A stretch of 64,000 nt of DNA from Thermobispora bispora DSM 43833 (GCF_000092645.1 NC_014165.1:2666001-2730000); one strand, 5' to 3'; positions 55,213 through 63,280 are shown, counted from the stretch's first letter. Notes: generated by a model not told the origin, from the letters alone. Numbers and translations are program-made.

Positions 55213-56178
55213 TCAGTCCTCCCGGACCACCTCGTCCGGGCGCTTGTCCGCCCGGAGCCCGCGCCAGGAGGGGTGCCGCAGCCTGCCCTCACCGGTCCAC
55301 TCCGTGTACCGGACCTCGCCGACCAGCACCGGCTCGACCCAGCGGGCGTCGCGCACCTCCTCCCGCGGCGGTTCCTCGGCGAAGGGGTGGCCGCGCCGCT
55401 CGAGCGGCGCCAGCCGCTGCGCCAGGTCGCGCAGCGCGGCCTCGGTGAACCCCGTGCCGACGTGGCCCGCGTACCGCAGGCCGTCGGCCGTCTGGACCCC
55501 GACGAGCAGCGAGCCGATCGTCCCGCTCCGCCGGCCGCCGCCCGGCTTCCACCCGCACACGACCACGTCCTGGGTGCGGAAGTTCTTCACCTTCACCCAG
55601 TCGGGCGAGCGCCGGCCCGGCCGGTACGGCGAGGCGAGCCGCTTGGCCACCACCCCCTCCAGGCCGAGCCGGCGGGACTCCGCGACCGCGCGCGGGCCCG
55701 CGCCGTGGTAGCACGGGGGCACGTCCCAGCGCTCCCCGCCCCGCACGATCTCCTCCAGCAGCGCCCGGCGCTCCGCGTACGGCAGGCCGATCACCGGCGT
55801 GGCGTCGATGTGGAGCAGGTCGAAGAGCAGGTACGTCACGGGTGAGGTGACCGAGAGCCGGGCGACCCGCAGCGGGTCCCGCTGGTGGATCCTCGGCTGC
55901 AGCGCCTCGAACGACGGCCTCCCTTGCCGGTCGAAGGCGACGATCTCCCCGTCGAGCACCAGGTCGTGCCCGCCCACCGCGCCGGCGAGGCCGTGCGTCT
56001 CCGGGTAGGCGGCGGTGATGTCGAGCCCGTTGCGCGAGACCAGCCGAAGCCGGCCGTCCTCGATGTAGGCGAGCGCGCGGACGCCGTCCCACTTCATCTC
56101 GTGGGCGTACGCCTCGTCCGGCTCCGGCAGCGCACCCGGCCGCGCGAGCATGGGCGCGTAGGCGGGCAACCGGCCCAT
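55213..56178 (-). CDS. ATP-dependent DNA ligase (LigD/LigC ligase-domain type)
   Basis: This 321-residue ligase seals DNA nicks with ATP. The adenylated Lys lies in HEMKWDGVRAL, with further nucleotidyltransferase motifs VSRNGLDIT, LVLDGEIVAFD, LLFDLLHID, LEGVVAKR and WVKVKNF. A C-terminal OB-fold follows (~205-310, ending VRYTEWTGEGRLRHPSWRG LR-like sequence). It corresponds to the ligase domain of LigD without polymerase or nuclease domains; no ku gene is in view. It starts 18 bp after the subtilase gene on the same strand. Confidence 0.93.
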   Translation of the reverse strand: MGRLPAYAPMLARPGALPEPDEAYAHEMKWDGVRALAYIEDGRLRLVSRNGLDITAAYPETHGLAGAVGGHDLVLDGEIVAFDRQGRPSFEALQPRIHQRDPLRVARLSVTSPVTYLLFDLLHIDATPVIGLPYAERRALLEEIVRGGERWDVPPCYHGAGPRAVAESRRLGLEGVVAKRLASPYRPGRRSPDWVKVKNFRTQDVVVCGWKPGGGRRSGTIGSLLVGVQTADGLRYAGHVGTGFTEAALRDLAQRLAPLERRGHPFAEEPPREEVRDARWVEPVLVGEVRYTEWTGEGRLRHPSWRGLRADKRPDEVVRED

Positions 56179-56196
56179 GCGCGGACCCGGCCGGGC

Positions 56197-58215
56197 TCAG
56201 TCGAGCAGGTCGGAGACCGGCTCGACCGGAAGCCCGGCGGCCTGCATCTCCTCGGCGAGCCAGCAGAGCGCGCTCAGCCCGTCCGGAACCGGGCCGGCCG
56301 AGCCCGGTGGCGCGCCCGCCGCCGCGCCGCGGGGCGCGGGCCCGCTACTGGATTCCGGCCCACCGGCCTGGGCCGCCGCACCGTTGACCGCCCCGGCCCC
56401 GGCGTGGCCGTACCGCCCCGGCGGCTGCGCCGCGGGGCCGGCGGCCGGGGCCGCCCCCGGCGTGCCCTGGCCCGCGGCGGGCGGGAGCAGGCCCGCGGTG
56501 ACCATCTCCGTGGTGAGCTGCTCGAGCAGGGTCGTGACCTCGCCCGGGTCCGGTGCGATGAGCGCGAGCGCGGGGGCGAGCGCGCGGAGCGCGTCCGGCA
56601 GCCCCGCGCCGGTGCGCCGGGCGTCGCCGAGGTCGATGGGCGTGCAGCTCGCCTTGATGATCTGGAAGAGGCGGTCGACCCGGCGGGCGTCCCGGGCGGC
56701 GAACGCGCCGTGGAAGTCGGGGTGGTGGGCGAGCACGAGCGCGGCGAGGCCCGCGACGTGCGGGGCGGCGGCCGAGGCGCCGTCCATCACCGCGTACCCG
56801 TCCGGCGGCACGCTGGAGAGGATCGCCACCCCGGGCGCGCACACGTCCACCTCCGGGCCGTGGCAGGCGAACTTCGGCGAGAAGTACCCGTCGGCCGTCC
56901 GCGGCTCCCGCAGCTCGGCCGCGTGCGCCGTACCGGGCGGGAACTCGCCGGTCTTGCCGATCGCGGTGACCGTGAGCACGGTGGGCAGGACGCCGGGGAA
57001 CCAGACCGGGCCGCCGTCGCTGCCCGCCGCCACCACGCAGGCCACGCCCGCGTTGCGCGCCTGGTCGATCTTCGCCGCCACGAGCTGGGACGGGTGGCGG
57101 CAGGCGAGGCCCAGGCTGACCACGTCGATCCCCTCACCGATGGCGTGGTCGAGGGCCTCGATCAGGTCGCTGAACCTGCCGCCGGGGAAGATCTTGCACA
57201 CGTGGACCTCGGCCTCGACGGCGAACCCCACGATGCCCCGGCCGTCGTCGGCGCCGGCGATGATCCCGGCGCAGTGGGAGCCGTGGCCCGCGCCGTCCGC
57301 CGTCCAGCCGTCCGGCCGGTCGCCGGTGAGGTCGAGCCCGGCGCGCACCCGGCCGGCCAGGTCGGGGTGGCCGGTGTCCGCCCCCGAGTCGATGATCGCG
57401 ATCTTCACCCCGGCCCCGCGGAGCGTGGGCGGCAGCCGGTCGAGGTTCATCGCCCGCTGGCCCCAGCCGAAGACCTGGGTGCCGGGGAAGCCGGGGATGG
57501 CGTCGGCCAGCGGGGTCAGCTCGACCAGGTTGTCCCGGTCGGTGGCGAGGGACGGCCGGTCGAGGTACGCGCTCCAGTGGCCGGCGCGGGGCTTCACCAC
57601 CACCCCGGTGACGGATTCCGGTGTCTCCCCGGTCATCGTCACCGTGGCCCGCCCGTCCGGCCCGGTGACCGCCTGGGCGGTCCAGGCGGCGCCGATCACG
57701 TAGACGACCGCCCCGGGCACGGGCCTGCCGCCGGCGCCCTTGACGAGGAAGGTGACGGTGAGCTCCGGGCCGGGCGGCAGGACCGCGGCGGAGGCGCGCC
57801 GCCGGCGGGGCGCCGCCTCGGCCAAGGCGAGCAGCCGGTCGCGCTCGATGTGGAGCTGGGGATGGCGCAGCCGCAGGGTGAGCGCGTGCTCGGGCGTCAT
57901 GTCGGCGACCACGATCGGCGGGAACGGCGCCCCGCCCGTGCAGAGCGTCCCCGCCCCGCCCGTGTCGCGCAGCCGGCGGCGCACCCGCACCTGCGGATCC
58001 TCCTCGAGCAGCCGCAGCAGGCCGGCGGCGTCCATGGCCGGGGCGGTCACCCCGCGCATGGCGAGGGACTGCTGCGGCAGCGCCGCCACCATGTACCGCC
58101 GGGGCCGGGGCTCCACCGGGCGCGGCGACTGCCGGGCCGCCTGCCTGGTCCGGCCCGCGGCGGCCGGGCGCGGCTCCTCTTTTCCGTCCTTGGGCTTGTC
58201 GTTGCTGGTCACCAC
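56197..58215 (-). CDS. Subtilisin-family (S8) serine protease, apparently cytoplasmic
   Basis: This 672-residue protein has a charged N-terminus with no signal peptide, a propeptide-like segment (~40-130, ending HPQLHIERDRLLAL), a carboxypeptidase-regulatory-like beta domain (~150-225), and an S8 domain (~260-535). The triad is Asp276 (IIDSGADTGHPD), His311 (GHGSHCAG) and Ser481 (DGASAAAPHVAG). The usual oxyanion Asn is Ser399 (AAGSDGG). A Gly/Ala/Pro-rich linker and short helical end (ALCWLAEEMQAAG) follow. The GTG at 58215 has GGGGAG eight bases upstream. It follows two low-complexity protein genes. Confidence 0.9.
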   Translation of the reverse strand: MVTSNDKPKDGKEEPRPAAAGRTRQAARQSPRPVEPRPRRYMVAALPQQSLAMRGVTAPAMDAAGLLRLLEEDPQVRVRRRLRDTGGAGTLCTGGAPFPPIVVADMTPEHALTLRLRHPQLHIERDRLLALAEAAPRRRRASAAVLPPGPELTVTFLVKGAGGRPVPGAVVYVIGAAWTAQAVTGPDGRATVTMTGETPESVTGVVVKPRAGHWSAYLDRPSLATDRDNLVELTPLADAIPGFPGTQVFGWGQRAMNLDRLPPTLRGAGVKIAIIDSGADTGHPDLAGRVRAGLDLTGDRPDGWTADGAGHGSHCAGIIAGADDGRGIVGFAVEAEVHVCKIFPGGRFSDLIEALDHAIGEGIDVVSLGLACRHPSQLVAAKIDQARNAGVACVVAAGSDGGPVWFPGVLPTVLTVTAIGKTGEFPPGTAHAAELREPRTADGYFSPKFACHGPEVDVCAPGVAILSSVPPDGYAVMDGASAAAPHVAGLAALVLAHHPDFHGAFAARDARRVDRLFQIIKASCTPIDLGDARRTGAGLPDALRALAPALALIAPDPGEVTTLLEQLTTEMVTAGLLPPAAGQGTPGAAPAAGPAAQPPGRYGHAGAGAVNGAAAQAGGPESSSGPAPRGAAAGAPPGSAGPVPDGLSALCWLAEEMQAAGLPVEPVSDLLD

Positions 58216-58413
58216 GTTCGACTCTCCCCAGCTCAGGCTGTGTCGGTGGGCGGGCCGGGCGGATGGATCGGCCGGGCGAGCCCGGGGCATCCGGCGCGGG
58301 TGGATCCCCCGGGGCTCGTGCGCGCCGCGCGATGCGGTGCGAGGCAGTGCGGGCGGCCGGGTACGGCGCGGGCCCGGACCGGCCGAGCACCGGTCCGGGC
58401 CGTCAGGATCGCG

Positions 58414-58776
58414 TCACCGAAGTGGAGCGGTCTGGCCGGCATTGATGGCACCGAGCACCGACTGGATGTGGGCGAGGCACGCCTCGTACTGCCCGTTCCG
58501 GTACAGCCGCACGCCCTGCACCAGCGACGGGATGACCCCCGCGACCTGCGGCCACTGCGGGAGCGACGCCCGCAGCCAGCCGTACAGGTGCCGGAGCGCC
58601 TCGGCGCACCGTACCTGCGGCGGAAGGAGCGGCCCCTGCTGTGCCGCGGCCGGCATCCCCATCCCGGCCGGGACCGCGCCCAGGGCAGGGGCGATCGCGA
58701 GGTTCACCGCCGGCGCCATGCCGGGTCCCCCCGAGGCCGGTCCCGGCAGGCCAGGTCCTCCACTCAGTGAGTTCAC
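58414..58776 (-). CDS. Small helical protein upstream of the subtilase
   Basis: This 120-residue protein is unrecognised. Residues 1-55 are Gly/Pro/Ala-rich (GGPGLPGPASGGPGMAPA). Residues ~65-120 look like a compact helical domain (CAEALRHLYGWLRASLPQWP; QGVRLYRNGQYEACLAHIQS). The end resembles the helical C-terminus of the subtilase in composition. A GGGGG sequence six bases before the GTG at 58776 supports the start; a GTG one codon upstream is possible. It starts 13 bp after the Ala/Gln-rich gene. Confidence 0.7.
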   Translation of the reverse strand: MNSLSGGPGLPGPASGGPGMAPAVNLAIAPALGAVPAGMGMPAAAQQGPLLPPQVRCAEALRHLYGWLRASLPQWPQVAGVIPSLVQGVRLYRNGQYEACLAHIQSVLGAINAGQTAPLR

Positions 58777-58789
58777 CACGCGCCCCCTG

Positions 58790-59662
58790 TCAGACCGCCG
58801 CCCCCGCGGCCGCCGGGACATGCGCGGCCTGGGGCTGGGCCATCGGGTACGCCTGGGCGGCCTGCGGCTGCGCGGCGTACGCGGCGGCGGCCCCCGGAGC
58901 GGCCGGGTGGGCCACGGCCTGCTGCGCCGCCTGCAGGGCGGCGAGCGCGGCCTGCTGCGGCTGAGCCGCGTAACCGGCGGCCGGCGCCATCTGCTGCGCG
59001 GCCATCGCCTGCGGCACGGCCTGGAGGGCGGGCTGGTACGCCAGAGCCGCCTGCGGCTGCGCGGCGTACGCGGCGGCGGCCCCCGGAGCGGCCGGCTGGG
59101 CCACGGCCTGCTGCGCCGCCTGCAGGGCGGCGAGCGCGGCCTGCTGCGGCTGAGCCGCGTAACCGGCGGCCGGCGCCATCTGCTGCGCGGCCATCGCCTG
59201 CGGCACGGCCTGCGGGATCTGCGCAGCGGCCGGGACCGGCGCGGGGGTCACCGCGTACGGCTGGCCCTGCGGGAGGGCGGCGGCGTACTGCTGGGCCTGC
59301 GGGACGGCGGCGGCGATCGGCTGGGCCTGCGGGACGGCGGCGGCGATCGGCTGGGCGCCGTTGGCCGGCCCGTTGATCGCCGGGGCCTGCTGGGACAGCA
59401 CCGCGTCGAGGACCTGCCGCGCGGCCGCGGCGCCGTAGCGCAGCCCCTGGCGGGCGAGCTTGTCCCAGAAGGTCACCGGGCTCACCAGGTGCTCCTGCGG
59501 GAGGATCTGGTCCTCTGGCGAGGTCACCGGGCCGTACGGGCTCATCTGCGGCAGCCCCAGCGGCTGAGCGATCTGCCGGCCGATGGGCTGCGGGGAGAGG
59601 TACTGAAGCGGATTGCTCAGAGCAGTAGCCGGATACGAGGCTTCCATAGCTGTGAACGTCAT
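58790..59662 (-). CDS. Ala/Gln/Pro-rich repeat protein
   Basis: This 290-residue protein is unrecognised. The first ~95 residues are of ordinary composition (SPEDQILPQEHLVSPVTFWD; RYGAAAARQVLDAVLSQQAP). The remainder is almost only Ala, Gln, Pro, Tyr, Met and Val, with QPIAAAVPQA units and two long copies of a ~54-residue block (AMAAQQMAPAAGYAAQPQQA...). No signal peptide or membrane helix is seen. GAAGGAG lies six bases before the ATG at 59662. It is the first gene of the array that includes the subtilase. The composition suggests a disordered, possibly self-associating protein or a protease substrate; this is inference. Confidence 0.8.
   Translation of the reverse strand: MTFTAMEASYPATALSNPLQYLSPQPIGRQIAQPLGLPQMSPYGPVTSPEDQILPQEHLVSPVTFWDKLARQGLRYGAAAARQVLDAVLSQQAPAINGPANGAQPIAAAVPQAQPIAAAVPQAQQYAAALPQGQPYAVTPAPVPAAAQIPQAVPQAMAAQQMAPAAGYAAQPQQAALAALQAAQQAVAQPAAPGAAAAYAAQPQAALAYQPALQAVPQAMAAQQMAPAAGYAAQPQQAALAALQAAQQAVAHPAAPGAAAAYAAQPQAAQAYPMAQPQAAHVPAAAGAAV
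58860..59212 (-). repeat. 163-bp direct repeat within the Ala/Gln-rich gene
   Basis: The block 58860-59023 recurs at 59049-59212 (offset 189 bp, 63 codons) with very few mismatches. One of them changes Gln to His. A perfect 30-bp tandem repeat (59291-59320, 59321-59350) lies in the same gene. Confidence 0.85.
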
Positions 59663-59851
59663 GGTCACTCCTTCGAGCCAGCCGTCTGGCTCATCGCCCA
59701 CAGTGATTACACAGCGTTATCTGTCCAAAACGCAACGTGATAGGCGTAATGGTGTGCTAAGCCCTGGTCTGTTCCTGGAAGGGGCGATCAGCTGGGGCTC
59801 GGCGGACGCGCGGGCCGGCCGGACGGCTGCGCGAGCGGGAGGAGGACCGGG

Positions 59852-60197
59852 ATGAACGACCTGCCGATCTGCGTCACCTGCGGCGTTCAGTACGCCGCGC
59901 CGCGTGACGACTGCCCCATCTGCGAGGACGAACGCCAGTACGTCGGATGGGGCGGACAGCGGTGGACCACCCTCCGGGAGCTGCGCCGGGCCGGCCACCG
60001 GGCGAGGATCGAGGAGGAGGGGCCGGACGTGATCGGGATCGGCGCCGAGCCGCCCACCGCGATCGGCCAGCGGGCGCTGCTGATCGGGTCACGTGGTGGC
60101 GGCCGACGGGGCCGAGGCCGTCCGCCGCTCGGCCGAGCGCTACCTCTCCTTCGCCCTCGACGACGCCGGGCCGGAGCGGGCGGCCGATGACGCCTGA
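59852..60197 (+). pseudogene. Metallo-beta-lactamase-fold protein remnant with internal deletion
   Basis: The first ~78 codons (MNDLPICVTCGVQYAAPRDD, CPICEDERQYVGWGGQRWTT, ...IGIGAEPPTAIGQRALLI) match the start of a conserved actinobacterial MBL-fold protein with an N-terminal zinc ribbon. At about 60084 the sequence jumps, in another frame, to what looks like that protein's last ~37 residues (GHVVAADGAEAVRRSAERYL...). The whole metal-binding MBL core (about 150 residues) is missing. It ends by overlapping the next gene's start. Confidence 0.75.
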
Positions 60198-61071
60198 TCG
60201 CCCGGAGGCGGAGATCGAAGCGATGTCCGCCCTGTTCGCCCGGCACCTGCCCGGGCTCGCGGCCCGCTCGGTGACCCGGCTGGGCGAGGGCATGGACCAC
60301 GTCGCCTACGAGGCCGACGGCGGGCTGATCCTCCGGATGAGCAAGGAGCCGGACCCGGCCCGCCGCGCCGACCGGATCCGGCGCGAGGCGGCCCTGCTCG
60401 CGCTGGTGGCCGAGATCTCCCCGCTGCCCGTCCCGCGGGTCATCCTGAGCGACCCCGACGCCGGAGTGCTCGGGTACGTCAAGCTGCCCGGCCGCCCGCT
60501 GGCCGAGCGACCGGTGGCCGAGCCGGGGCGGCTCGCGCCGGCCCTCGGCGAGTTCCTCACCCGGCTGCACCTGGCGCCGCCGGAGCGGTTCAGCGCGCTG
60601 GCCGCGCCGGACACCCAGCCGCTCACCGCGTGGCTCGCCGAGGCCGAACGGCACCACCGCGCGGTCGCCGCGCACCTGCCGGCCGCCGCCCGCCGCCGGA
60701 TCGAGGCCTTCCTCGGCGGCGCACCGCCCGCGGAGCCGCGCGCCCTCGCGTTCTGCCACAACGACCTCGGCGCCGAGCACGTGCTGGCGGAGGGCGGGAC
60801 GGTCACCGGGGTGATCGACTGGAGCGACGCGGAGATCGCCGACCCCGCCTACGACCTCGGGCTCCTCTATCGGGATCTCGGCCCCGAGGTCACCGCGTCG
60901 ATCCTCGCCCACTACGCGGCCCCGTGGGACGACGCGGCCGGCCGGCGGGCCGTGTTCTACGCCCGGTGCGCCCTGCTCGAGGACCTCGCCTACGGCCTGC
61001 GCACCGGACCGCGCCGGTACGCCGAGGCCGCCCTGGCGCACCTCGACCGGACCTTCTCCGCGTGGGGATGA
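60187..61071 (+). CDS. Aminoglycoside phosphotransferase (APH) family kinase
   Basis: This 294-residue protein-kinase-like enzyme phosphorylates a small molecule; substrate is unknown and antibiotic resistance cannot be assumed. An N-lobe with Lys/Arg-rich strand (LILRMSKEPDPARRADRIRR), hinge region, Brenner's motif FCHNDLGAEHVL (catalytic Asp) and the metal-binding VIDWSDAEIADPAYDLG are visible. It begins inside the end of the MBL remnant, so expression may depend on the promoter of that broken gene. Confidence 0.88.
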   Translation: MTPDRPEAEIEAMSALFARHLPGLAARSVTRLGEGMDHVAYEADGGLILRMSKEPDPARRADRIRREAALLALVAEISPLPVPRVILSDPDAGVLGYVKLPGRPLAERPVAEPGRLAPALGEFLTRLHLAPPERFSALAAPDTQPLTAWLAEAERHHRAVAAHLPAAARRRIEAFLGGAPPAEPRALAFCHNDLGAEHVLAEGGTVTGVIDWSDAEIADPAYDLGLLYRDLGPEVTASILAHYAAPWDDAAGRRAVFYARCALLEDLAYGLRTGPRRYAEAALAHLDRTFSAWG

Positions 61072-61416
61072 GCGCCGCGCTCTGGCGGCGACGACGTCGG
61101 AGCCGAGCACGTGCCGGTGGAGGGCGGAGACGGTCACCGGGCGGGGTGAGCGGTATCCGGCCCGCTCCCCCGGGCGGCCGGCCCGGCGGCTCGGGGACCG
61201 GCCGGTCACGGGGCGGCCCGGTTCCGCCGCTCGGGGATCCGGCCCGCCCTTCGGGTGCCTCCGCTCGCGGGTGCGGCGTGGCCTCGCGGGGGAACGGCGC
61301 CGACCCGGTGCGGCCGGCGCGACGGCTCGGGGTGGGCGGCTCGGGGAGGGGTGACGCGGGGAGCGGTGTCGGGGGTGACGGGGAGCGGTGACGCTCCTCG
61401 TGATGCGGGCGGGCCG
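61072..61416. other. Non-coding region with duplicated fragment of the phosphotransferase gene
   Basis: Bases 61091-61142 closely match 60761-60812 inside the preceding gene (ACGACSTCGGMGCCGAGCAC and onward), giving a ~52-bp decayed duplication 330 bp downstream. The rest is GC-rich with short GGCTCGGGG and GGGAGCGGTG repeats. No gene is supported. Confidence 0.6.
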
Positions 61417-61725
61417 TCAGGCCGTGCAGGTGGAGCAGACGGGGCAGGCGACGGTGACCACGGCACGGGCCGCGTCGTCGACGTGCGCCACCTCTCCGGA
61501 GCCGAGGCAGTACCGGCAGGACAGCGCCGCCGCGATGACCGGGTCACGCCAGACGCGGTGCTCCCACACGGGCGGCGGCACGACCGGGGGCGGTGGCGGC
61601 TCCGCGGGCTCGTGCGCTCCGCCGACCCACCCCCGACCATGACAGAAAGGGCAGGCGAGGAAGAGCGGCCCGATTCGTTGACCCTTGGCTCCCTGACATT
61701 CCGGACAGGTGATCGGGTCGGTCAT
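61417..61725 (-). CDS. DnaJ-type zinc-finger small protein
   Basis: This 102-residue protein has four CxxC pairs: CPECQGAKG, CPFCHGRGW, CRYCLGSGE and CPVCSTC, the first three being CxxCxGxG-like as in the DnaJ cysteine-rich domain. A Pro-rich loop (PAEPPPPPVVPPPVW) separates the two halves. It probably binds two zinc ions. Its ATG overlaps the TGA of the upstream mini zinc-finger gene by four bases (ATGA). Function is unknown. Confidence 0.8.
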   Translation of the reverse strand: MTDPITCPECQGAKGQRIGPLFLACPFCHGRGWVGGAHEPAEPPPPPVVPPPVWEHRVWRDPVIAAALSCRYCLGSGEVAHVDDAARAVVTVACPVCSTCTA

Positions 61726-61862
61726 CGCCGGCCCGTTCCGTTACATCGCTTGCACGCCACCCAGCGCCGCTCCCTGTTCCGCTGGCCGTTCAGCTCCATC
61801 CACTCGCCCCCCGCACCCAGGCAGATGTCACACACCGGCTTCTCTTTGTAGTCCTTGGTCAT
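61722..61862 (-). CDS. 46-residue DnaJ-type zinc-finger protein
   Basis: This very small protein (MTKDYKEKPVCDICLGAGGE... ending ACKRCNGTGRR) carries two CxxCxGxG motifs, enough for one zinc site. It is translationally coupled to the larger zinc-finger gene by an ATGA overlap. The region just upstream is AT-rich and presumably holds their promoter. No ribosome-binding site is obvious. Confidence 0.75.
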   Translation of the reverse strand: MTKDYKEKPVCDICLGAGGEWMELNGQRNRERRWVACKRCNGTGRR

Positions 61863-62315
61863 GCCACGACATTACGCCGGATGGCATATCCGTCACAGCG
61901 TTTTCTGGCATCACTTTTCACTCGGTCATTTTCGATCTTCATAGGACCGGAAATAGCCTCCGATATTGGAAGAATACGCCACAGAAGCGAACAATCACCC
62001 TTTACCGAAGAATTGACAACAGGGATTCCGAACAAACTTCCGTAACCGCCCACGACGAGAACACCACTCGGCTCCGGAGGCCGCCCACCGGCCGGCCGCT
62101 CGGCCGTTCCGCGGACGGGACGCGCCGCCGTGCCGCCCGCCGAGCCGTACCGCACGGGATCGGCGCGCCACGGCGGGCGCGGCGTCACGCCCGGAACCCA
62201 CCGGGCGGCCCGGCCCGGTGCCCCGGCACGGCACCGCGAACCGCACAGAGAGCACGGCCGGGGATGACACCGGAAACGCTAGGCGTATCCGGCACGATGT
62301 GGCAGTATCGCCCAG
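61863..62315. other. Divergent intergenic region with AT-rich left half
   Basis: Bases 61863-62050 are near 50% GC, unlike the rest of the window, and should contain the leftward promoter of the zinc-finger genes. The right half returns to high GC. I found no coding sequence. Confidence 0.5.
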
Positions 62316-62762
62316 GTGACCACGGCATTCGAGCAACGCCTGCGCGATCTGGCACGGCTCCGCCGCGTTCGCGACCGGATCGACCGGGACTACGCCAAAC
62401 CGCTGGACGTCGAGGCGCTGGCCCGCGAGGCGGGCATGTCGGCCGGGCACCTGAGCCGCCAGTTCAAGCTCGCCTACGGCGAGCCGCCGTACAGCTACCT
62501 GATGACCCGGCGCATCGAGCGCGCCATGGCCCTGCTGCGCCGGGGCGATCTCAGCGTCACCGAGGTCTGCTTCGCGGTTGGTTTCTCCTCGCTCGGCACC
62601 TTTAGCACCAGGTTTACCGAGCTGGTCGGCACACCGCCGAGCGTCTACCGGCGCCAGGCGGCGGCCGCGGCCGAGGAGGGGATCCCGCCGTGCGTGGCGA
62701 AACAGGTGACCAAACCGGTCAGGAATCGAGAAGCGCGGCTCCCCGCCCCGCACCTAGCCTGA
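62316..62762 (+). CDS. AraC-family transcriptional regulator (DNA-binding domain only)
   Basis: This 148-residue protein is essentially one AraC DNA-binding domain with two helix-turn-helix motifs: ALAREAGMSAGHLSRQFKLA (~37-56) and the second with SVTEVCFAVGFSSLGTFSTR (~82-101), followed by GTPPSVYRRQ. There is no effector domain. The start is a GTG with little upstream ribosome-binding sequence, perhaps leaderless. It is followed five bases later by a VOC-family gene, a common pairing in actinobacteria; the regulator probably controls that gene. Confidence 0.92.
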   Translation: MTTAFEQRLRDLARLRRVRDRIDRDYAKPLDVEALAREAGMSAGHLSRQFKLAYGEPPYSYLMTRRIERAMALLRRGDLSVTEVCFAVGFSSLGTFSTRFTELVGTPPSVYRRQAAAAAEEGIPPCVAKQVTKPVRNREARLPAPHLA

Positions 62763-62767
62763 CCGGC

Positions 62768-63178
62768 ATGGACATCACCATTCACCACACGTTCCTGCCG
62801 CACGACGACCCGGACACCGCCCTGAGCTTCTACCGCGACACCCTCGGTTTCGAGGTCCGCAACGACGTCGGCCACGGCGGGATGCGCTGGATCACGGTCG
62901 GCCCGCCGAACCAGCCGGGCACGTCCATCGTCCTGTACCCGCCGGCCGCCACACCCGGCCTCACCGACGACGAGCGCCGCATGATCGCCGAGATGATGGC
63001 CAAGGGCACCTTCGGCATCGTCGTCCTGGCCACCAAGGACGTCGACGCCGTCTTCGACCGGCTGCAGGCCCGCGGCGCCGAGGTCGTCCAGGAGCCCGTC
63101 GACCAGCCGTACGGGGTCCGCGACTGCGCGTTCCGCGACCCCGCGGGCAACCTGATCCGCATCCAGCAGGCGAGCTGA
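62768..63178 (+). CDS. VOC (glyoxalase/bleomycin-resistance) family protein
   Basis: This 136-residue protein has the paired beta-alpha-beta-beta-beta modules of the vicinal-oxygen-chelate fold: DPDTALSFYRDTLGFEVRND, MRWITVGPPNQPGTSIVLYP, GTFGIVVLATKDVDAVFDRL and the C-terminal DCAFRDPAGNLIRIQQ. His and Glu positions typical of metal-binding members are not clearly complete, so it may bind rather than transform its ligand. It is adjacent to and probably controlled by the AraC-type regulator. Confidence 0.9.
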   Translation: MDITIHHTFLPHDDPDTALSFYRDTLGFEVRNDVGHGGMRWITVGPPNQPGTSIVLYPPAATPGLTDDERRMIAEMMAKGTFGIVVLATKDVDAVFDRLQARGAEVVQEPVDQPYGVRDCAFRDPAGNLIRIQQAS

Positions 63179-63280
63179 CGCCGCCGTCGCGCCCCGCGCC
63201 CGGCCCGCCCGGGCGCGGGGCCGGTGGCGGACGGCGCCGCCGGCGGTCACCGGCGACCGTCCCAGGACCGCTTCCCGATT

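Noticed and set aside
60187-61071. Antibiotic-resistance determinant
   Set aside because: The APH fold covers many metabolic kinases; nothing in the sequence points to aminoglycoside binding, so only the family name is kept.
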